Notes under the pieces: generated by a model
Seen by the model: only the letters and a program-made list of their open reading frames with translations
What the model was told of the DNA's origin: nothing
Databases searched by the model: none
Shown: positions 1 through 7,165 of the stretch, piece after piece
Numbering within the stretch: position 1 is the first letter of the stretch
How the letters are laid out: each line of letters begins with the position of its first letter
Position numbers and translations under genes: made by a program
Source: Brevundimonas sp.
Lineage (GTDB): Bacteria > Pseudomonadota > Alphaproteobacteria > Caulobacterales > Caulobacteraceae
Length of the DNA stretch: 17,125 nt
Assembly: GCA_031119155.1 (NCBI GenBank)
Contig: JAVHYH010000044.1
Coordinates: 1 to 17,125 of the forward strand
Direction of reading: 5' to 3'

Positions 1-418
1 TGTACTGGTCGCCGAAGGCGTGACGGCCGACGACGATCGGCTGGGTCCAGCCCGGAACCAGACGCGGCACGTTCGAGCAGATGATCGGCTCGCGGAAGAC
101 GACGCCGCCGAGGATGTTGCGGATGGTGCCGTTCGGCGACTTCCACATCTTCTTCAGGCCGAACTCCTTCACCCGGGCTTCGTCCGGAGTGATGGTGGCG
201 CACTTCACGCCGACGCCGTGCTTCTGGATGGCGTGGGCCGCGTCGATGGTCACCTGGTCGTCGGTGGCGTCGCGGTGCTCCATGCCCAGGTCGTAGTAGT
301 CCAGTTCCAGGTCCAGGAACGGGAAGACCAGCTTGTCCTTGATCATCTGCCAGATGATGCGGGTCATTTCGTCGCCGTCGATATCGACGATGGGGTTATC
401 GACCTTGATCTTGGCCAT
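1..418 (-). CDS. icd: NADP-dependent isocitrate dehydrogenase, N-terminal part (cut by the window edge)
   Basis: Oxidative decarboxylation of isocitrate to 2-oxoglutarate with NADP+ in the TCA cycle, in the cytoplasm. The 139 visible residues belong to the dimeric, eukaryote-like class of the enzyme. The substrate loop KSPNGTIRN (92-101) carries S94 and R100, and R109 (FREPI) and R132 (GRHAFGDQY) are in place. These numbers coincide with those of human IDH1, so the start ATG at 418-416 is secure. An early DGDEMTR motif at 14-20 is also typical. The gene reads leftward and its C-terminal two thirds lie outside the window. A promoter-like element sits 45-72 bp upstream of the start. The neighbour on the right is transcribed away from it. 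Confidence 0.97.
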   Translation of the reverse strand, partial: MAKIKVDNPIVDIDGDEMTRIIWQMIKDKLVFPFLDLELDYYDLGMEHRDATDDQVTIDAAHAIQKHGVGVKCATITPDEARVKEFGLKKMWKSPNGTIRNILGGVVFREPIICSNVPRLVPGWTQPIVVGRHAFGDQY

Positions 419-462
419 GCGGATGCTGCCTCTGCCTTGGGGAATATGAAGGGTTGGGCGGG

Positions 463-490
463 GGTATAGCCCCCTCGCGCCGGGGCGCAA
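463..490 (-). promoter_or_regulatory. Putative housekeeping promoter of icd
   Basis: Read on the minus strand, TTGCGCC (490-484) is followed after 13 bp by GCTATACC (470-463). The Caulobacter housekeeping sigma consensus as I recall it is TTGACGS, 10-14 bp, GCTANAWC. The -10 half matches 7 of 8 positions, the -35 half about 4 of 7. The -10 lies inside a small palindrome, GGGGGTATAGCCCCC (461-475). The distance of about 45 bp from the icd start is reasonable. Assignment is by pattern only. Confidence 0.5.
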
Positions 491-622
491 AGCCCGACCG
501 GTCGTCGCGCACCTGAACGGCGTTTACCCTGCCTCGAAAAAGTCTTTCACGGCCAAGCTGAACGTCCGGTCGCCGACAGTCGTTGGCCAAGGAGTAAACA
601 AGCGTAACGACTGTTGGGGCGT

Positions 623-991
623 ATGACCGATGACCTTGAGAAGCTCACCGAGCAATGGATCCTCACCTTCTGCGAGGCCCCGGTCCTGGTCGATCCGGAA
701 CTGATGCGCCGCGTGCTCGCTGACTATGAGCGCGACCTCAGGGACAGGAAGAATGGCGGACAAGCTGAAGGCCGGAGACCGGGTTCAGTGGCGGCACAGC
801 CAGGGAACCAGCACCGGCAAGGTGGTGCGAAAGCTGACCAAGCCGACGCACATCAGGGACCACAAGGTCGCCGCCTCTCTGGAAAACCCGGAATACATCG
901 TCGAGAGTTCGAAGACCGGCGCGCGGGCGGCGCACAAGCCCGACGGCCTGCGGAAGATCTGATCCTGAAGGGGGATATTCCATGCGAATGA
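623..991 (+). CDS. Hypothetical small protein, only the N-terminal ~45 residues look genuine
   Basis: I do not recognise a family. The open frame starting at ATG 623 begins MTDDLEKLTEQWILTFCEAP and continues as a well-behaved acidic, helical segment up to about residue 44 (ending ERDLRDRK). From there on it is a Gly/Arg/Gln-rich reading of the DUF2945 gene in another frame (753-962) and it runs out at 991, inside the start of the DUF1176 gene. This suggests a short protein whose own stop has been lost by a frameshift, or a short gene that simply overlaps its neighbour. A TTG nine bases upstream (614) is an alternative start. The Shine-Dalgarno is weak (GGGG at 616-619). The first part is likely coding, the full length probably not. 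Confidence 0.4.
   Translation: MTDDLEKLTEQWILTFCEAPVLVDPELMRRVLADYERDLRDRKNGGQAEGRRPGSVAAQPGNQHRQGGAKADQADAHQGPQGRRLSGKPGIHRREFEDRRAGGAQARRPAEDLILKGDIPCE
753..962 (+). CDS. DUF2945 family small protein (hypervirulence-associated tudor-like domain)
   Basis: A 69-residue protein matching the DUF2945 pattern from start to end: a GDRVQWRHSQG opening, a GKVVRKLT strand, a His/Lys turn, then NPEYIVESSKTG and a closing HKPDGLRKI. The family is a single small SH3/tudor-like barrel of unknown biochemical role, usually about 60-75 residues, so this copy is complete. I chose the ATG at 753, which gives the family's usual N-terminus MADKLKAGD, over the in-frame ATG at 726. A purine-rich AGGAAG directly precedes it, with tight spacing. 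The DUF1176 gene starts 19 bp after its stop. It may be cotranscribed with the small ORF upstream that overlaps it. Confidence 0.85.
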   Translation: MADKLKAGDRVQWRHSQGTSTGKVVRKLTKPTHIRDHKVAASLENPEYIVESSKTGARAAHKPDGLRKI

Positions 992-2142
992 TGCTTGCCG
1001 CCTCGCTGGCGGTTCTCGGTCTCGCCGCCTGCGGACAGCAGGATGCCGACAAGGCCGAAACGCCGGGCGCACAGGCGCCCGCGCCGACGCCGACCGGGAC
1101 GCCCGACGCCGCGACGCCCGCGGGCGGGCCGGCGGTGCAGAGCGAGGTGCGCCAGTTCCGCGACTGGCATGCGGTCTGCGACAACGGCAATCTGTGCGTG
1201 GCCTACAGCGGCTCGGACGCGACAAGCTGGATCCGCATCACCCGCGCGCCTGGCGCCGCGACGGACGGTCCCTGCGTCGGCTTCGGCATCGGCTTCGTCG
1301 GACAGGACGAGTCTCCCGGCGCGGTCACCCTGTCGGCGGATGCCCGGCGGGTCCTGCGGACGCAGGGCACGGATGGTCTTTATTGCGCCGACGGGATTTC
1401 CGGCTCGCCGACCGATGGGCTGATCGCCGCCGCCGACGCGCAGACGCTGACGCTGGAAGGCGGCGGTCAGAAGGGCGTGGTTCCCGCTTCGGGCCTGAAG
1501 GCCGCACTGCTGTGGATCGACGAACGGCAGGGACGGCTGAACACCACCACGGCGCTGGTCCGGCGCGGAACCGGGACGGTCGTGCCGCCGGCGCCCGCCC
1601 TGCCCCGCGTCATCCCGGCCCCGGCCATCTCGCAGGCCGGTTTCGAAGGCGCCGCCGATCCGCTTGAGGGCACGCCGCGCGGGCTGAAGGTTCCGGCCGC
1701 CATCGAGGCGCTGGACGAGGTGAAGGCCTGCCGGGCGGAAGGCAATCCGACCCTCAATCAGGCGATCCTCGCGGCGCGACTGGATCAGTCGACGGTGCTG
1801 TGGGGCGTCCCCTGCGGCAGCGGCGCCTATAACGCCACCTATGTGCTGTATCTGGCGCGTCCCGACGGCTCGGGCGTGCGCGCAGCGGAGCTGCCCGAAC
1901 GAACGGCCCGCACCGAGGGCGACATCGGCGGACAGGACCAGTGGCTGGTGAACCCCTTCTATGACGCCCAACGCCGGACCCTGACGGTCTTCCCGCGCGG
2001 GCGCGGTCTGGGCGACTGCGGGACCATCACCACCTGGACCTGGACCACCGGCGGCTTCGTCCTGTCGGAGCAGAAGACGATGGCGGACTGCTGGGGCATG
2101 AACTCCGACCTGTGGCCGACGACCTGGCGGACGCGGGGGTGA
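982..2142 (+). CDS. DUF1176 domain lipoprotein
   Basis: A 386-residue exported protein of unknown function. It starts with a lipoprotein signal: a short hydrophobic stretch, then lipobox LAAC with the acylated Cys at residue 17. A low-complexity Pro/Ala/Thr linker (about 25-50) follows and probably spans the periplasm. The rest matches DUF1176: an FRDWHAVCDNGNLC segment near 58-71, paired cysteines throughout, a C-terminal GDCG...TWTWTTGGFVLSEQ block and a closing C-W-G near the end. The cysteines suggest disulfides in the periplasm. The start ATG at 982 has a strong GAAGGGGGA ribosome-binding site at 967-975. It converges with the DUF885 gene, with only 10 bp (containing GGCCGGCC) between stops and no clear terminator. 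Confidence 0.88.
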   Translation: MRMMLAASLAVLGLAACGQQDADKAETPGAQAPAPTPTGTPDAATPAGGPAVQSEVRQFRDWHAVCDNGNLCVAYSGSDATSWIRITRAPGAATDGPCVGFGIGFVGQDESPGAVTLSADARRVLRTQGTDGLYCADGISGSPTDGLIAAADAQTLTLEGGGQKGVVPASGLKAALLWIDERQGRLNTTTALVRRGTGTVVPPAPALPRVIPAPAISQAGFEGAADPLEGTPRGLKVPAAIEALDEVKACRAEGNPTLNQAILAARLDQSTVLWGVPCGSGAYNATYVLYLARPDGSGVRAAELPERTARTEGDIGGQDQWLVNPFYDAQRRTLTVFPRGRGLGDCGTITTWTWTTGGFVLSEQKTMADCWGMNSDLWPTTWRTRG

Positions 2143-2152
2143 GGCCGGCCGG

Positions 2153-3997
2153 TCAGGCCAGCCGCGCCGCCGTCCACTGATCGACCACCCGGCCCAGCAC
2201 CTCCAGCGGCATGGCGCCGCCGTCCAGAACGGCGGAGTGGAAGCTCTTGATGTCAAACCGGTCGCCGGTCCGTTCCTTCGCCACCGTGCGCAGTCGGTCG
2301 ATCTCGGTGTGGCCGATCTTGTAGCCGCAGGCCTGACCCGGCCAGACGCAGTAGCGCTCGCACTCGCTCTCCGCCGCCCCGGGGGCGAGGCCCACCGTCT
2401 CGATCATATAGGCGATGGCCTGTTCGCGGCTCCAGCCGAGGGCATGGATGCCGGTGTCGATGACGATGCGGGCGGCGCGGTAGAGGAAGGACTGGTGGTA
2501 GCCGAGGCGGCCTTCGGGGAAGGCGTCGTACATGCCCAGCTCATCGGCCAACTGCTCTGCATAGAGGCCCCAGCCCTCGCCATAGGCGTTGAAGCCCGTC
2601 GACTTGAGCAGCAGGGGCGTATCCGTCGCCTCCAGCGCCAGCGCCCCCTGCAGGTGATGGCCCGGCAGGCTCTCGTGATAGGTCAGGGTCGGCAGGGACC
2701 AGCGCGGCCAGATCGCCGTGTCGATCAGGTTGATGTAGTAGGCGCCCGGTCGCGAGCCATCCAGCGACGGGCTCTGGGCATAGCCGCGGGGCGAGCCCAG
2801 TTCGATGGACACCGGCACGCGGCGCACCTCGACGCGGGCGCGGGGCAGGCGTTCGAACATCTCGGGCAGGCGCGCCTCGACGGCGACGACCTGCCGGTTC
2901 AGGTCGGCCAGAAGGGCGGCGCGCCCTTCGTCCGTGTTCGGATACTGATAGTCCGGATCCTTGCCGAAGGCGGTCAGGCGCGCGCCGACCGAGCCCTCGG
3001 TATAGCCCCGGGCGCGCAGCAGCGGATCGGCCAGCGCCTCGATCTGCGCCACCTGCTCCAGCCCGACCTGATGCGCCTCGCGCGGGCTGAGACCGGTCGA
3101 GGTCTGGAAGCGCAGGCAGAGCTCATAATAGGCCTGTCCGCCCGGGCGGGCGCCGATGCCGGCGTCATGCACGGCGCGCGGCAGCAGAGCTTCCATCTGC
3201 GCGATCTGGGCGTCGAGGGCGGCGGCGACAGGACCGTCCACCAGGGCGACGGCGCGCCCGGACCAGTCGCCGGCGACCTGCGCCTCGGCGGCCTTGCGGA
3301 CCAGCGACTGAACCAGCGGCGCGCCTTCCCCCGTCTGGCCGCGCAGGGCGCGAAGCTGGACCAGGGTCTTGCGAAGGATGAAGTCCGGCGGAACGAGGCC
3401 ATGCTCGTCGGCGTCCTTCGCCACACGCGCGGTCTCGTGGTTCATACCCTCGGCGAAGCTGTTCAGACGGGCCAGATAGGCCTCCGCGTCGGCGGCGGTC
3501 TCGACCGTGTGCTGGCTGTCGAGGAAGTCGGGGACCGCCTGGTACAGACCGGTTAGCTGGCTGACGACATAGGGACAGGGGTAGCCGTAGCTGTCGACGC
3601 CGCCGAAGGGGAAGGCGTCGATCTCGGCCGCGCGATCGGCCATCCAGACGACGGTGTCATAGTCCGAGCGGTCGCGACCGCTGAGCCCGGACACATCGAC
3701 GGCGGCCAGGGCGGAGCGCGCCTCCACCATCGGCTTGAAGGTGTTCAGGCGGTCGGCATAGGTCCGGCTGTCCAGCAGGGATTTGAGGGCCGCGTTCTCG
3801 CCGCTGTCGAGCCCGAGGCTGGTGGCTCCCATCGGCGAGGCGCGGAGCCCGCCCTCGAATATGCGGTCATAGAGGCCGCGCGCCGCCGCGCGGGCGGGGC
3901 TGTCCTGCGCGGGGACGAGCACACGGGCGACGGCAGGCGCGGCCAGCAGGCCAAGCCCGGCGGCGGTGGATCCGAGCAGGCGGCGGCGATTGATCAT
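2153..3997 (-). CDS. DUF885 family protein, putative exported metallopeptidase (paralogue 1)
   Basis: A 614-residue DUF885 protein. The N-terminus MINRRRLLGSTAAGLG is a twin-arginine-like leader followed by a hydrophobic stretch and an AVA-type cleavage site near 25, so a periplasmic location is likely. The signature HESLPGHH is at 441-448 and the second conserved block EGWGLYAE at 474-481. These resemble the zinc-binding HE and downstream Glu of gluzincin-type peptidases. A DGSRPGAYYINL strand (413-424) precedes the site, as in the other two copies in this window. Peptidase activity is inferred; the family is formally of unknown function. Ribosome-binding site GGGGAAG lies about 8 bp before the start. 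Its upstream region (3998-4198) is unusually structured. Confidence 0.93.
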   Translation of the reverse strand: MINRRRLLGSTAAGLGLLAAPAVARVLVPAQDSPARAAARGLYDRIFEGGLRASPMGATSLGLDSGENAALKSLLDSRTYADRLNTFKPMVEARSALAAVDVSGLSGRDRSDYDTVVWMADRAAEIDAFPFGGVDSYGYPCPYVVSQLTGLYQAVPDFLDSQHTVETAADAEAYLARLNSFAEGMNHETARVAKDADEHGLVPPDFILRKTLVQLRALRGQTGEGAPLVQSLVRKAAEAQVAGDWSGRAVALVDGPVAAALDAQIAQMEALLPRAVHDAGIGARPGGQAYYELCLRFQTSTGLSPREAHQVGLEQVAQIEALADPLLRARGYTEGSVGARLTAFGKDPDYQYPNTDEGRAALLADLNRQVVAVEARLPEMFERLPRARVEVRRVPVSIELGSPRGYAQSPSLDGSRPGAYYINLIDTAIWPRWSLPTLTYHESLPGHHLQGALALEATDTPLLLKSTGFNAYGEGWGLYAEQLADELGMYDAFPEGRLGYHQSFLYRAARIVIDTGIHALGWSREQAIAYMIETVGLAPGAAESECERYCVWPGQACGYKIGHTEIDRLRTVAKERTGDRFDIKSFHSAVLDGGAMPLEVLGRVVDQWTAARLA

Positions 3998-4058
3998 CTG
4001 ACTTCCCCGAAACGTTCAGCCACCTTCGCGTGGCCGTCGTCGCGTGACAAGCAAGCGC

Positions 4059-4173
4059 GACCGTCAGGGAACGGAGAATGTCAGCCCGGCGTCGGGAGCA
4101 GGAAACTCCGACGCCGGGCTCCGGCCCTCAGGAGAAGGCCGACGGTCAACGCGGGGGAAGGGACATTCTCCTG
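4059..4173. other. Structured intergenic region with a strong stem-loop and competing pairings
   Basis: The core is a near-perfect stem-loop, arms 4083-4098 and 4106-4120 (15 paired bases, one bulged G), loop of 7 bases. Outside it, GGAGAATGTC (4073-4082) is the exact inverse complement of 4162-4171. The same right-hand segment (4166-4173, TTCTCCTG) is also an exact complement of CAGGAGAA at 4129-4136, so the two pairings exclude each other. GACCGTC (4059-4065) can pair with GACGGTC (4141-4147). On the minus strand this would lie in the leader of DUF885 paralogue 1, or act as the end of the 43-residue gene's transcript. No clear T tract follows on either strand. It matches no riboswitch consensus I could recall. 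Confidence 0.5.
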
Positions 4174-4198
4174 CGGCGGACCGGATCGGGAAGGCGCC

Positions 4199-4330
4199 TC
4201 AGCGGCCGCGAACCGGGGCGGCGGTGGTCTGCGCGCGCAGGCGCTGACGGGTGCGGCTGCGGCGCCAGTCCTCCAGCACAGAGAGCCAGCCCCATGCGGG
4301 TTCCTTATGCGTGTGGTGCAGTTCTTCCAT
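4199..4330 (-). CDS. Small basic protein of 43 residues, function unknown
   Basis: A short gene found by its ribosome-binding site: AGGAGG at 4341-4336 lies 5 bp before ATG 4330 on the minus strand, the strongest such site in the window. The protein begins MEELHHTHKEPAWGWLSVLE and ends in an Arg-rich tail (DWRRSRTRQRLRAQ then TTAAPVRGR). A Trp-rich middle and basic helix loosely recall short Arg-rich DUF1127-type proteins, but the typical DUF1127 ending (DIGL) is missing, so I do not assign it. It is transcribed divergently from the LysR gene, 98 bp away, which makes it a possible target of that regulator. DUF885 paralogue 1 lies downstream on the same strand across the structured region. Confidence 0.65.
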   Translation of the reverse strand: MEELHHTHKEPAWGWLSVLEDWRRSRTRQRLRAQTTAAPVRGR

Positions 4331-4335
4331 ATCGG

Positions 4336-4341
4336 CCTCCT
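4336..4341 (-). promoter_or_regulatory. Ribosome-binding site of the 43-residue gene
   Basis: Perfect AGGAGG on the minus strand, five bases before the ATG at 4330. It decides the start in favour of this ATG over the longer open frame reaching back to 4417. Confidence 0.75.
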
Positions 4342-4374
4342 CTACTCGCGTCTGTTCCTTCGACGACATTGCGC

Positions 4375-4402
4375 TTGACAGGACTGGCGGACAAACCAGA
4401 TT
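4375..4402 (+). promoter_or_regulatory. Putative promoter of the LysR-type gene
   Basis: TTGACA (4375-4380), 16 bp, then CAGATT (4397-4402), about 27 bp before the LysR start. The -35 is perfect, the -10 weak, which would suit an activator- or autoregulated promoter. It lies in the divergent region shared with the 43-residue gene. Confidence 0.45.
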
Positions 4403-4428
4403 GGCGGCCCACCTCATAAGGCTTGCTT

Positions 4429-5346
4429 ATGGCCGACCCCCTGTCCGGAATCCCCCTCGCCTCCATCCGCGTGTTCGAGGCCGCCGCCCGCCTGAAAAGC
4501 TTCACCCGCGCCGCCGAGGAACTGGGCATGACCCAGGCGGCGGTCAGCTGGCAGATCAAAGCGCTGGAGGGTCGGCTGGGCCAGAGCCTGTTCCGCCGCC
4601 TGCCTCGCGAGGTGCAACCGACCGAGGCGGGCGAGCGCCTGTCCAGCGCCGCGACCGAGGCGGTCACCCTGCTGCGCCGGGCGATCAGCGACCTGACCGA
4701 GGCGGACGAGCACATCCTGTCGATCACGACGCTGGCGACGCTGGCCAGCCAGTGGCTGGCCCCGCATCTGGGCGCCTTCCAGCTGGCCAACCCCGGGCTG
4801 GCGGTGCGGCTGGACACCAACCCGGCGGTGCTGGACCTGTCGCGCGAGGGCTTCGACGTCGGCATCCGGTCCGGACACGGCGACTGGCCCGGGCTGGAGA
4901 GCCAGCTGTTCATGCCGTCGCTTTTCACCCCCCTGTGCAGCCCGGCCATGGCTGAACGGCTGAACCTGCGCGAGCCCTGCGATCTGCTGGAGGCGCCGCG
5001 GATCGGGATGGAGAAGGAGTGGGCCGACTGGTTCGCCGCCGCCGGCCTGAGCGAGGGGCGCCGTCCGTCCATCCGGCTGACCGCCGACTATCAGGTGCTG
5101 GAGGTGGCGGCGGCGCTGGGCGACCAGGGGGTGGCGCTGGGCTCGCCGATCCTGTTCGCGCGGGAGATCCGGGCCGGGCTGCTGGTGCGGCCGTTCGCGC
5201 AGACGGTATCCTTCCACTCCGGCTACTATCTGGTCTGGCCGGAGGGGCGGCGGCGGTCGCCCAAGATCCGGCGCTTCCGGGAGTGGCTGATGTCGGTGGC
5301 GGACGCGGACCCCGCGGTGATCGAGGCCCGCGCCGGAGCTCAGTAA
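4429..5346 (+). CDS. LysR-family transcriptional regulator, GcvA-like
   Basis: A 305-residue DNA-binding regulator. The winged helix-turn-helix covers about residues 8-67 with the hallmark FTRAAEELGMTQAAVSWQIKALE-like pattern and LFRR at the wing. The remainder is the periplasmic-binding-protein-like effector domain (about 90-295), containing DVGIRSGHGDWPGL, a GcvA-subfamily trait. I chose ATG 4429, with an AAGG at 4417-4420, over the TTG at 4423. The effector cannot be told from sequence. It is divergent from the 43-residue gene, the usual arrangement for a LysR target. Its 3' end overlaps the stop of the convergent DUF885 paralogue 2 by 7 bp. It interrupts what would otherwise be a run of three DUF885 genes. 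Confidence 0.93.
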   Translation: MADPLSGIPLASIRVFEAAARLKSFTRAAEELGMTQAAVSWQIKALEGRLGQSLFRRLPREVQPTEAGERLSSAATEAVTLLRRAISDLTEADEHILSITTLATLASQWLAPHLGAFQLANPGLAVRLDTNPAVLDLSREGFDVGIRSGHGDWPGLESQLFMPSLFTPLCSPAMAERLNLREPCDLLEAPRIGMEKEWADWFAAAGLSEGRRPSIRLTADYQVLEVAAALGDQGVALGSPILFAREIRAGLLVRPFAQTVSFHSGYYLVWPEGRRRSPKIRRFREWLMSVADADPAVIEARAGAQ

Positions 5347-7151
5347 CCCCGGATCAGTCGCTCCAGCACCGCCAGCGGCACAGAGCCGTTGGCCAGCACC
5401 TGATCGTGGAAGGCGCGCAGGTCGAAGGCGGCGGCCCGGCGGGACTGTTCGTCGCGCAGGCGGGCGATGACGGTGTGGCCGATCTTGTAGGCGCAGGCCT
5501 GACCCGGCATCGAGGCGTAGCGATTGATCTCGCTGTTGGCCGCGCCGACCGGCTTTGCCCCCGAGGCGACCATGTAGTCGACGGCCTGTTCGCGGCTCCA
5601 GCCCTTCGCATGCATGCCGGTGTCGACCACCAGACGCACCGCCCGGAACAGATAGGACATCAGGAAACCGACCCGACCCAGCGGATCGGTCGCATAGACA
5701 TCCAGATCGTCGGCGGCGACCGCCTCGGCGTACAGGGCCCAGCCTTCGTTGTAGGCCGAAAAGCCGTTGGCGCGGCGGTACTGGGGCAGGCCGGTGTTCT
5801 CGCGCTGCAGGGCGACCTGCAGGTGATGGCCCGGCGAGGCCTCGTGATAGGTCAGGGTCGGCAGGGCGAAGCGGGGCCAGTTCTTCGCCTCGCGCAGGTT
5901 GATGTAGTAGGCGCCCGGTCGCGAACCATCCAGCGGCGGCCCCTGATAGTAGCCGCCCGGCGCGCCCGCCTCGATGGCCGGCGGCACGCGACGGACCTCG
6001 ACGCCCGCGCGCGGCAGGTGGCCGAACAGACGCGGCAGCAGGGGCTCCAGCGCCTGCACCTGACGGTTCAGGTCGGCGATCAGCTGGGCCTTGGCCTCGT
6101 CGGTCTCGGCATAGAGCTGGGCCGGATCCTTGTTCAGGGCGTCAATGCGCTGGCCGACCGTGCCCTGCGTCATCCCCTGCGCCTTCAGGATGGCGTCGAT
6201 GTCCGCGCTGATCTCGGCGACCTGCTCCAGACCGATGGCGTGGATCTCGTCGGCGGTCAGGGTGGTGGTGGTCCAGTGCTTCAGGGCGTGGGCGTAGAAG
6301 GCCTCGCCCTGCGGCAGGACGCGGGTGACGCCGGCGTCATGCACGGCGCGGGGCCGCAGGGCCTCGAACGCCTCGATCTGGCGCGCGAGGGCCGGCTTGA
6401 CCTCGGTCTCGACCAGACGCGCGGCGCGCTCGCCATAGCCGGACAGGCCGACGGCCGAGGCTTTTCGCTCCAGCGAACGGACCATGGCCATGTCGGCGGA
6501 GGACTGACCGTGCAGGGCGCGCAGCTGGCCCATCGTCAGGTCGAGGACGAAGTCGGGCGGGATGACGCCCTTGCCTGCATCGGCGTTGATGCGGACCGTC
6601 TCGGCGTCGACCGCGGGGCCGAAGGCCGAGAGGCGCGACAGGAAGGCGTCGGCGCCGTCGCGGTCCTCGACCCGGTGCTGGTTGTCGAGGAAGTCCGGCA
6701 CGGTGAAATAGGCGCCGGTCAGCTGGTTGACGACATAGGGCCCCATCCGGCCGCCGCCGAGGGTCGAGCCGTAGTCGAACCCGGCGCCGGTGGCGGCGGT
6801 CTCGAGCCGGAAGGCGGCGACGGCATGATTGACCTTGCCCGCCTCGGACAGGTCGTCGGGACCGCCGAAGGCCCGGAAGACCCGCTGCCGCTCGACCGCC
6901 TGCGCCCGTTGATCCCGCCAGGCCGACTGGCTGTAGTCGGTCAGCTTGCCGGACAGCCCCGCCCGCTCGCCCCGGTCGAGACCGAGGTTGGTGGCGGTCT
7001 CGGGCGACTGCTCGACATCACGGTCGAACCAGCCCTGAAGCAGGGCGTCCAGCTCGGCGTCGGCGTCACGCGGCGCGGCGAAGGCGGCGCCGGAAGCGGC
7101 GAGGCCCGCCCCGGCCGTTGCGGTCAGGAGCAGGCGGCGGCGGTCGATCAT
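5340..7151 (-). CDS. DUF885 family protein, putative exported metallopeptidase (paralogue 2)
   Basis: 603 residues. The leader MIDRRRLLLTATAGAG with an AFA-type cleavage site near 25 is Tat-like. The signature is HEASPGHH at 436-443, then EGWALYAE at 469-476, with DGSRPGAYYINL at 408-419. The C-terminal block RYASMPGQACAYKIGH (from 544) corresponds to RYCVWPGQACGYKIGH in paralogue 1. It lies 14 bp after the stop of paralogue 3, and its GAGGGGAAA ribosome-binding site overlaps that stop, so the two are very probably one transcript with translational coupling. It is the most diverged of the three around the second motif (Ala for Gly, AVAADD in place of QLADE), which may mean a different substrate. 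Confidence 0.93.
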   Translation of the reverse strand: MIDRRRLLLTATAGAGLAASGAAFAAPRDADAELDALLQGWFDRDVEQSPETATNLGLDRGERAGLSGKLTDYSQSAWRDQRAQAVERQRVFRAFGGPDDLSEAGKVNHAVAAFRLETAATGAGFDYGSTLGGGRMGPYVVNQLTGAYFTVPDFLDNQHRVEDRDGADAFLSRLSAFGPAVDAETVRINADAGKGVIPPDFVLDLTMGQLRALHGQSSADMAMVRSLERKASAVGLSGYGERAARLVETEVKPALARQIEAFEALRPRAVHDAGVTRVLPQGEAFYAHALKHWTTTTLTADEIHAIGLEQVAEISADIDAILKAQGMTQGTVGQRIDALNKDPAQLYAETDEAKAQLIADLNRQVQALEPLLPRLFGHLPRAGVEVRRVPPAIEAGAPGGYYQGPPLDGSRPGAYYINLREAKNWPRFALPTLTYHEASPGHHLQVALQRENTGLPQYRRANGFSAYNEGWALYAEAVAADDLDVYATDPLGRVGFLMSYLFRAVRLVVDTGMHAKGWSREQAVDYMVASGAKPVGAANSEINRYASMPGQACAYKIGHTVIARLRDEQSRRAAAFDLRAFHDQVLANGSVPLAVLERLIRGY

Positions 7152-7165
7152 GGTGCGGTTTCCCC

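Noticed and set aside
2143..2152. GGCCGGCC between the convergent DUF1176 and DUF885 genes as a terminator
   Set aside because: Too short, with no loop and no T run on either strand.
853..2256. 467-codon minus-strand frame over the DUF1176 gene
   Set aside because: No recognisable domain and Arg/Gly-rich throughout. The plus strand has a lipoprotein signal, DUF1176 motifs and a good ribosome-binding site.
5340..5346. 7-bp overlap of the convergent LysR and DUF885 genes as a sign of misassembly or special control
   Set aside because: Both C-termini look complete and small convergent overlaps are common in compact genomes.
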